Of a stretch of 64,000 nt of DNA, positions 56,877 to 64,000 are shown one piece after another. Both the position numbers and the translations under genes were made by a program. The stretch's first letter is position 1. Every line of letters begins with the position of its first letter. The notes below the pieces were generated by a model that was not told the DNA's origin, did not search any database, and saw only the letters and a list, made by a program, of their open reading frames with translations. The stretch is from the NCBI RefSeq assembly GCF_020379485.1, contig NC_063452.1:36231608-36295607 (forward strand), given 5' to 3'. This DNA comes from Brassica napus. Taxonomy: Eukaryota > Streptophyta > Magnoliopsida > Brassicales > Brassicaceae.

Positions 56877-58850
56877 TCAGCTCCTTCTCTTCCCAAGATC
56901 TATGAGTCCCAATCTGTTGTGAATGGACTCCATAGTCTTTTGTCTTGCTGCCTTGGTGAACACATCTGCCAACTGATCTTCACTTCTTGTATAACATGGC
57001 AAGATCACTCCCAAGACTATCATCTGCCTCACCTTGTGGCAGTCTACTTCAATGTGCTTTGTCCTCTCATGAAACACTGAGTTTGTAGCAATGTTAATAG
57101 CCGCCTGATTGTCACAATGCATAGTCATTGGTGTTGCTTGCTCAATCTCCAAGTGCCTAAGAATCCCTTTGATTCATACCAACTCTTTGGTAAGCTTGAG
57201 CATAGCTCTATATTCAGCTTCAGCACTAGAGTATGATACAACCTTCTACTTCTTACTCTTCCAAGTAACCATGTTTCCACTAATGAAAGTGCAATATCCT
57301 GTTGTAGACCTTCTATCTGCTCTATCTCCAGCCCAATCAGCATCACAATAACCCACAACTTCAGTGCTCTTATTGACTCCCATCCATATACCAAGCCCTC
57401 GAGTTCCATTCAGGTACATGAGAACTCTCTCTACCATGCGCCAGTGATGTTCTCGTGGAGCTTGCATATGCTGGCTTACTTGGTTAACAGCAAAGCATAT
57501 GTCTGGCCTGGTGATAGTCAAGTATATCACCTTCCCCACAAGCTTCCTATACATCTTTGGATCATAGAACAGCTTGCTGTCTTCAATCTCCCCCTCACGT
57601 GGAACCTTGTACCCATCTTCCATGGGCATCTTGGCTGTTCTTCCTCCATACTCACCAGCATCCTTCAAGAGATCCAATGCATACTTCCTTTGAGAGATGA
57701 ATAACCCTTCCTTGGATCTGCACAGCTCAATCCCAAGAAAGTACTTCATCTCTCCCAAATCCTTTATATCAAATACTGATTTCAGAAACTCCTTGGTTGC
57801 TCGGATTCCTTCCTTATCACTGCCTGTTATGATGATGTCATCCACATACACAAGCAAAACAATGATGCCTGAGGGAGTATTGAGGGTAAAGAGGGTGTGA
57901 TCAAGCTCGGACTTCCTGAAGCCTCTACCATTCAGTGTTGTGCTTAGCTTACTGTACCATGCTCTAGGTGATTGTTTCAATCCATAGATGGCTTTCTTCC
58001 GTCTAAGAACATTTCCTGGCTTCACCATTCCTTCAAGACCCGAAGGTGGTAGCATATAGACTTCATCTTCTAGCTCTCCTTGGAGGAAAGCATTCTTCAC
58101 ATCCATTTGCCAAAGATCCCACCCAAGGTTGGTTGCAACTGATAGTACAATCCTAATGGTATGGAGCTTTGCAACAGGTGCAAAAGTATCAATATAATCT
58201 TCTCCATAGGTTTGTGTGAAACCTCTTGCTACCAGCTTTGTCTTACGCCTATCAGTCTTCCCATTAGGTAAATACTTGATGGTGAAGATCCACTTGCATG
58301 ACACATCTCTCTTCCCCTTAGGCAACTCACTCTCATACCATGTATCATTTCTAATCATGGCATCAGCCTCATCATTGACTGAATCCCTCCACTCTTGAAT
58401 CAACATTGCTTCTTCATAGCTTTCATCTAAGCTTACCATAAAGGAGTAGTGCTCTTCCGGAAACTCAGCAAATGAGCACACAGCTTGGGAAGGATGCTCC
58501 ATAGCCTGGGCATTGTAGTACACTCTCGTGTTTACCCAGTTTCTCGTGTTTGCCCACTCGGAAGCATCCCTCCTTACCCGTGTGCTTCTTCTCAAAGGAA
58601 CTTCTACTTGTTCCTCAATAGCTTCTTCTTGTGTCTGGATTTCTTCTCCAGCTTCCTGGCATTCATTCTGAACTTCTCTTACTGATTCATCTCCACTTTG
58701 GACAGGAGAATATGAGCCTTGATCTTCTAGACCTCCAGCTTCTTCTGAGCCTTGATCTTTTAACCCTTCAGCTTCAGATTCACTTCCCCCCTCATGTTCA
58801 AAGTGGGATGGTTCTTCAGTGGCCACTTGAGTAGACTCTTCACGCCTGCT
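56877..58850 (-). pseudogene. Copia B reverse transcriptase and RNase H
   Basis: A minus-strand frame open from 58850 to 57246, after an acidic linker (HFEHEGGSESEAEG) and RSTRVRRDASEWANTR. RT blocks: DTWYESELPKGKRDVSCKWI, WQMDVKNAFLQGELEDEVYM, AIYGLKQSPRAWY and the catalytic VLLVYVDDIIITGSD, then a KDLGEMKYFLGIEL thumb. RNase H follows (YCDADWAGDRADRRSTTGY). A TAG at 57246 (usual Gln) is followed in frame by SYSSAEAEYRA-type sequence, a TGA replacing a Trp near 57172-57174, and finally HCDNQAAINIATNSVFHERTKHIE to a natural stop at 56877. Catalytic residues are intact; only nonsense changes inactivate it. Confidence 0.93.
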
Positions 58851-59546
58851 CTAATCCTGGGACACGCCAATACCGAGTTCTTCTAGTATGTTTCTCAAAC
58901 TAGCAGCTCTATCTGATGGTTGAGAAAGCTCTTCAAGCTCCTCCCAATTCTTCTCTTCATAATACCCTTTATCTTCCATGAACTTCACATCCCTAGACAC
59001 CAAGACTATTCTAGCAGTGGGATCAAAGCACTTGTATCCCTTTTGAGATGTGGAATATCCAATAAGCATAGCCTTGGTGCTCTTTGCTTCAAGTTTGTTT
59101 CTCATCTCTCCTGGCACCAGTACATAGCACACACACCCAAATGTCCTCAAGTGATCCAGAACTGGTCGACTCTTGTTGAGTACCTCAAATGGAGACTGAT
59201 CCTCTAGGATTCCGGTTGGTATCTTGTTGATCAGATAGCAAGCAGTCATCACAGCATCACTCCAAAATCTCTTAGGGACACTCTTGTGGAACATCATTGA
59301 ACGGGCCACTTCCAAGAGGTGTATGTTCTTCCCTTCAGCAACTCCATTCTGTTGTGGAGTGTAAGGACATCTAGTCTGATGTAGAATCCCATGTTGAGCT
59401 AGGTGATCTTTAAATGCATGGCCTATGTATTCCCCACCATTATCTGACCTGAAAATCTTAATCTTGGCATGATAATGGTTAGTAACATAGCTTTGAAATT
59501 TTTTAAATGCATCAAGAACCCTATCTTTTGTTTTGATGAGTGTTAA
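58851..59546 (-). pseudogene. Copia B integrase C-terminal half
   Basis: Continuing the same frame after a TAG at 59547-59549, this covers the rve core and downstream region of integrase: IFRSDNGGEYIGHAF, GILHQTRCPYTPQQNGVAEG, LLEVARSMMFHKSVPKRFWS, ACYLINKIPTG, LRTFGCVCYVLVPGEMRNKL and MLIGYSTSQKGYKCFDP. Integrase inserts element cDNA into chromosomes. It ends at a TAG (58851-58853), beyond which the frame continues into the linker to RT. Confidence 0.9.
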
Positions 59547-61529
59547 CTAGGTGTATTTGGATTTTTCATCAATGAATGTGACATAATACTTATAATCATC
59601 CCTAGATAAACAAGGTGCAGTCCACACATCAGAGTGAATCAAATCAAAGAAATTCTCATAAATAGTGGATGATCTTTGAAACACAGTCCTACAATGTTTG
59701 TCCAAAATACATGCCTCACAATCATTATTTTTAAACATGACACCTGGTAACATAATGCTTAAAGCCCTAACATGTGGATGTCCAAGTTTAGCATGCCACA
59801 ATGCATCTTTACTTAAGGAAGAAACATAACTAAATGAGAAGCAAGAACTAGAGATGGGACTAAGATCTTCAAGCATATAAAGGTCTCCTTTGGTTGCTCC
59901 TTGCCCAATCAACTTACTGCTCTTAATATCCTGAAACTTAACATCATCAGGACTAAAGATAACATTGCATTGAAGATCAGTGGTGCATCTTTTGACAAAT
60001 AAAAGATTAGAAGTAAACTCATGCATGAAAAATGCTTTAGAGTCCTTATTAAACAGTTTCAGTTTACCAATTCCTCTAATAGGAATTCTATCTCCATTAG
60101 CAATCATAACATGTCCATGAGCCGGTTCTATGTTTTTAATCAGGTTATTATCACTAATCATATGATGAGATGCACCAGAATCAATGATCAAAGGTTTATG
60201 CATGTTTCTAGTAATCTCAGTCCTTGATGGTTCATTTTGTTTTATCAGGTTTCCTAGTAATCCTAACATCTTACTAGTTATACTCGGCTCACTAGTAGCA
60301 GTGTAAGCGCTTTTAAACATGTCTAGTAACTTATCAGTATTACTAGGATTACTAGCAGCAGTGTAAGAGCTTTTAAATATGTCTAGTAACTTATCAGTAG
60401 TACTAGGCAATGTATGAACAGCATATGAGTATCCAAGGGTGTTTCCGAGACTGTTACGAGACTCCTTAAGAGCTTTGAAGAAGGCTTCAAGGTCAGCTCT
60501 CTTGAATACCTCCTGATCCATACCCTTTCTAATTAGTTGATGAGATGCCAAGGCTCTACCTTTACTTTCACCCACCTTAGCGCCTGAGCTAGCTCCGGAT
60601 GAACCATTACCATTTGCTTCAGCAGAAAGATGAGCCTTTGCTTCCCTATCCCTGTTGAACCCGCGTGGTCTGAGGTGAGGATGTAGGATCCAAAACTCAC
60701 TCTTCTTGTGACCGGTCCTCTTGCAATGCTCACAGCTTCCCTCATACTTTTCATACTTCCTTCCTGAGCCTCTGTATGCAGCCTTGTTTGCTTGCATTCC
60801 TTCAGCTTGATGAGCCATAGTGAGCTCACCCTTGCCTCCAAACAGGCCAAGAGATCCCTCCTCCTTCTGAAGTTGCGCGCATACTTCCTCCATGGATGGT
60901 AGGTTAGGCGATCTCAAGATGTGTTTGATGCCATCCATGTAGAAAGGATCCAATGTCATCAACAACCCAAACACTTGATCTTGTTCTCTTCTTTCCATAA
61001 GAGTTGCTTGATCAGTGGTGTTAGGTCTTAGACTTTCAAGTTCAGACCATAATGATCCAAACTTTCCCATGTGTTTGGTGAGCTCTCCTCCATCTTGCTT
61101 CATGGAGTTAATGGCTCTCTTCAGCTCAAACACACGGCTGATGTTGGAGACGTTTCCAAACGTCTTTAAGAGGGTCTCCCACAAGTGTTTGGGAGTCTCA
61201 CAGTAGCTGTAAGCATCAAGAAGAGGGACATCAAGAGATCCTTGCAGCACGGAGAGCACCATCAAGTCTTCTTGCACCCACTTCTTTGCTTCAGCTTTTG
61301 TGAGAATCATTTCCTCTTTACCTTCTTCACTTTCTTTGGTCACTGGCTTCGCACCATCATCAGTGATGTGGCTCCACAGCCCTAGCCTTCCAATAGTAGT
61401 CTTCACCAATCGAGACCACAAGAGGTAGTTTGAACCACCTTTCAACGCAACCGGGACAGTAACTAGCTTGCTGAAGTTGTTTCCCTCCATCTTCTCTTGC
61501 TTGAACCAGAAATGACCAGAAAGCTTCAA
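59547..61529 (-). pseudogene. Copia B gag, protease and integrase N-terminus
   Basis: A 660-residue minus-strand frame. Gag: NYLLWSRLVKTTIGRLGLWS, KHLWETLLKTFGNVSNISRV and GELTKHMGKFGSLWSELES (UBN2-type). The zinc knuckle reads CEHCKRTGHKKSEFW, where the last Cys is replaced. Protease retains its catalytic IIDSGASHHMISDNN (~450-465). The integrase zinc-binding region follows (LWHAKLGHPHVRALSIML, CEACILDKHCRTVF) and the start of the rve core (LIHSDVWTAP). It stops at TAG 59547-59549, where a Trp codon is expected (KSKYT-stop). The likely true start is MEGNNFSKL about 14 residues in. Confidence 0.92.
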
Positions 61530-61710
61530 ACTTGCAACTCAGCTGAAGAACACACAGTACCAGACTTCAAGAACACACGAACTCAAAGCACAACACCACA
61601 TGACTCAACTTTATCACACAGCTTCACGGAACACTCAAGAACACAAGAGCAAGAACACAAGAGCTAGAAAAAGAAAGAAATGGAACGAGGTTTCTCAATA
61701 CCAAACCCAA

Positions 61711-61726
61711 CCTGGCTCTGATACCA
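61711..61726 (-). promoter_or_regulatory. Primer-binding site of copia B
   Basis: The minus strand reads TGGTATCAGAGCCAGG two bases after the 5' LTR, complementary to the tRNA-Met 3' end as in many plant copia elements. Confidence 0.85.
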
Positions 61727-61728
61727 TA

Positions 61729-62302
61729 TGATTTTAGAGAATAGAGTAGGTATTGAGAGATTAAAGGTAGATTAGAGAAGATTAATGGGAGATTTGTAGA
61801 GAGATTAAGTAGTAATCATGTTTAAGAGTATTTAAGAATCATTATGAACAAGAGAGAGAGTCTAGAGAGATAATCCCAAACTTCTTAATTATTAATCTGA
61901 TCAGAGTTTACAATATATATGAGGAGGCAACACTAGGATGAGGGTTTCATAAAGAAGCACTATTACAAGAGATAAGGTTTTCTTTAATTCAAACCATCCA
62001 ATGAGCTTCTTTCTTGTGCATAAAGTTTCTTTTGCTTTATCCGGCTCTTCTCCAGCCTGTCACACGCGCCTCCTCTTCCCTTGCAACGGTCTGATGCCTT
62101 AGAAAAGGGAGTAGGACTTCTCTTCTTCATCCAAAGTTACCCGGGTAACTAGTATAACTAGTATACTAGGATAACTAGGGTAACTTTGGTTTAACCTTTG
62201 GAAGTTACTCGGGTAACTAGTATTACTACGCCATGTACGGACTCTTCATCATACTCAACTCCTCATGTATTTCTCTTCCCATATATTGATCTCATCTCAA
62301 CA
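61729..62302 (-). repeat. 5' LTR of copia B
   Basis: 574 bp, the same length as the 3' LTR; promoter LTR of the minus-oriented element. Confidence 0.95.
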
Positions 62303-63265
62303 CTTTCATGTCTGGCTCAATGGAGAATACCATGGTAAGATTCAGAAGCTACAACATTTAGATGTTATGTTTAGAGAATTGGAATAATTAATGAATTTGT
62401 TCAGGAAACGGACATGGTAGCCATGATGAGAAGAGCCCATGGTCATTGTCAGGACCCTGCTCTGTTACTTTCTCTGTGCTAAGCCTAGCAATGCCTTTCC
62501 ATGGCTGGCTCTCCTTCTTCATTACACTATACTATAAGTTGCCTCTCAAACAAGATAGGACAGGTTACTATGAATATGTTGGTTTTTGTCCATGAACTCT
62601 TGGTTCTGGAGTGCAGTTTTCCACACTCGGTAATCATCTCACATTACTTTTATCATCCACAATCTTCTGATGATCTGTCTCTATGGTTTCTCAGGGATGT
62701 TGACATCACAAAGAGGTTGGACTACTCATCTGCAATAGCCGTTCTCGGATTCTCACTCATTGTATCCATCCTAAGAACCTTTGATGTTCGGGTGGAGGCT
62801 GCAAGAGTCATGGTATCCGCTCCAGTACTAGCTTTAGTCACCACCCACGTACTGTACATTAACTTCTACAAACTTTACTATGGTATACAGAGAACTCTTT
62901 CCCCTATCTGAAACCAGTTCCATTTTTTTTTCTCCACATTCTCTGTGAGTTCAATGTTGTTTACAGATTGGAACATGATTGTGTGTGTGGCCATGGGAGT
63001 CGCTCAGCTTTTCCTATGGGCAAGATGGGCAGATGTTTCTAGGCATCCTTCTAATTGGAAACTGTGGGTGGTTGTGATAGCTTTAGGTTTAGCTATGCTT
63101 TTAGAGATATATGACTTCCCTCCGTATGGAGGCTACTTGGATGCTCACTCTATTTGGCACCTCGCCACAGTTCCTCTAACCATTCTCTGGTGGAGGTTTA
63201 TTAGAGACGATGCTGAGTTCAGAACTTCTAGTCTTCTCAGGAAATCTAAGACAAAGGCGAAGTAA
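62303..63265 (+). pseudogene. Beta-galactosidase / PER1-like chimeric gene fragment
   Basis: The beta-galactosidase exon resumes (HVWLNGEYHG, exon end 62334), and the next exon from 62405 reads GNGHGSHDEKS, then passes in frame into PER1/PGAP3-like sequence: SVTFSVLSLAMPFHGWLSFF, KLPLKQDRTGYYEYVG. PER1-like proteins are multi-pass ER/Golgi proteins for GPI-anchor lipid remodelling. A deletion removes a few residues after YYEYVG and shifts the frame. The PER1 part then continues MNSWFWSAVFHTR|DVDITK across an intron (62630-62694), RLDYSSAIAVLGFSLIVSIL to a second intron (62883-62966), and DWNMIVCVAMGVAQLFLWAR to LEIYDFPPYGGYLDAHSIWH, FIRDDAEFRTSSLL and the stop at 63265. Splice borders are intact. 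The PER1 N-terminal half, including its signal peptide region, is missing. Confidence 0.85.
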
Positions 63266-64000
63266 CTTTACTAACAGATGCAGAGGTTTCTTGAGCTTTT
63301 TCAATGTTTTTTATTCAGAGATTTGACTTGGTCTTGCTTTTGGTCAATTGAGTCTTAAGACTTTTGTTAATCTTTTTGGAGTCTTAAGACTTTTTGTTAA
63401 TATTACGAGAAAATCTTGTGATATATATGTGATTGTGTTACTAAAATTCGATTTTACATAAATTGTGTGAATTGTAGGGTATTTAATTAAAAAAAATTAG
63501 CTTTAGTGACCATTCATAAAAAATCTAAAGTATTTCAATAATTTCATGACACCATATTAACCATTGCGCAAAGTCACTTAAAACAATTGCAGCAAGGAAC
63601 CACAAGTCGAAAGCCTTGGTCAGTTTATATACATTTACTCATGTTTGATACAATAATGTTCCATATTGAAAAAAATATATTTTCGGAAGCGCAGGACTAC
63701 GCTCCTAGATGCCTTTGGCGGGGTGGACGATCATTGGGTTGAATTAATAACTAGAAACCTAGAAGCTCTCCCAACGATGAAAAATAAAACGACCTAACGG
63801 TTGAGTTAGAAGCACATAAAACTAATGTTCCAAGGTCCACCAAATTTCAAACCTAAACAATTTAAACCCAGTTTATTTTCTTGAAACATAAAGCTATACC
63901 AATTTCTTTTTTTTGTCTACGACTGAATTTTTTTTTAAAACCACAAAACCATTTTTATTAAAAAAATTAAAAAAATCGCTAAATCTCTATACCAAATAAT
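63266..64000. other. Downstream non-coding region
   Basis: No gene seen. It presumably holds the 3' untranslated part copied with the PER1-like fragment and perhaps the Helitron right end (CTAG at 63709-63712, weak). Confidence 0.4.

Larger units (their letters stand above)
54676..62302 (-). mobile_element. Ty1/copia element B
   Basis: Minus-oriented copia element with 574-bp LTRs at 54676-55249 (3') and 61729-62302 (5'), both starting TGATTTTAGAGAATAGAG and ending TCAACA or ACAACA on the plus strand. The primer site next to the 5' LTR reads TGGTATCAGAGCCAGG on the minus strand (61711-61726), matching tRNA-Met. The tract beside the 3' LTR is the complement of GCTTGAGGGGGAG. It interrupts a beta-galactosidase exon. 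Flanks TTGTA and CTTTC do not match, so no clean target duplication is visible. A solo LTR lies inside (55394-56875). Four in-frame nonsense codons kill the polyprotein, which is otherwise long and readable. Confidence 0.92.
53058..63712 (+). mobile_element. Helitron with four tandem 5' ends and captured genes (right end uncertain)
   Basis: It starts A|TCTATATTATAATGAGGCAG at 53058, a Helitron-style left end related in layout to the one at 24339. The end is repeated four times. Downstream lie a DUF223-like exon, beta-galactosidase exons and PER1-like exons in the same orientation, a typical Helitron cargo. A copia element (54676-62302) is inserted in it. The right end is not certain: CTAG at 63709-63712 follows a poor hairpin (GGAAGCG/CGCTCC) and is only a candidate. 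Confidence 0.5.

Noticed and set aside
54671..62307. Target site duplication of copia B
   Set aside because: The flanks TTGTA and CTTTC do not match, so none is claimed.
63690..63712. Definite Helitron right end after the PER1-like fragment
   Set aside because: CTAG overlaps a weak stem with a bulge and is followed by A, so it does not meet the usual rule; kept only as a candidate.

Overview
This is plant nuclear DNA, almost certainly from a Brassicaceae genome and most likely Brassica or a close relative. The evidence is the AZG2 gene, which reads as a close Arabidopsis AZG2 relative, the many Brassicaceae-type Helitrons, an Athila-like element full of CGATCGAC (protein Ser-Ile-Asp-Arg) motifs, and spliced gene fragments with GT-AG introns. 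It is a repeat-rich island. Only one host gene looks intact: AZG2 (31586-33187, minus). Nearly everything else is nested transposable elements, many carrying pieces of host genes.

Layout. 1-2253: remnants of a Ty3/gypsy pol (minus) joined to a 'Transposase_28' gag-like pseudogene. 2559-3031: an LTR. 3032-4740: a truncated LINE. 4741-6993: AT-rich DNA with no gene seen. 6996-9776: a Stowaway-like MITE and two small Helitrons. 10421-11444: a TIR element. 11480-24338: a Ty1/copia element (minus) split by a complete Athila-like gag-protease element (12877-21269, TSD GCCGC). 24339-28267: a Helitron with an RPA70-like pseudogene, starting inside the copia LTR. 28371-30798: a probable Pack-MULE holding fragments of a VIM/ORTHRUS SRA gene and a UMAMIT/WAT1-type transporter gene. 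31586-33187: AZG2, whose upstream region is a Helitron copy. 34870-37696: two LTRs related to the Athila-like element, the second a clear solo LTR with TSD GACGG. 38063-38517: a probable small Helitron. 39613-48844: a Helitron-like unit with a DUF223/RPA-like start, an unrecognised captured gene and a full-length LINE inserted on the minus strand. 50026-52680: a CACTA remnant with a Transposase_24 pseudogene. 53058 onward: a Helitron with four tandem copies of its 5' end, containing a fused fragment of a beta-galactosidase gene and a PER1/PGAP3-like gene. The beta-galactosidase exon is split by a second Ty1/copia element (54676-62302), which itself holds a solo LTR (55394-56875, TSD ATCAG).

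How it fits together. The only coherent cellular function here is AZG2 purine/cytokinin transport. The main story is gene-fragment capture: RPA-like, VIM/ORTHRUS, UMAMIT, beta-galactosidase and PER1-like exons carried by Helitrons and a MULE, then broken by later LTR-element and LINE insertions. All assignments rest on reading motifs, exon structure and termini by eye. No database search was run.
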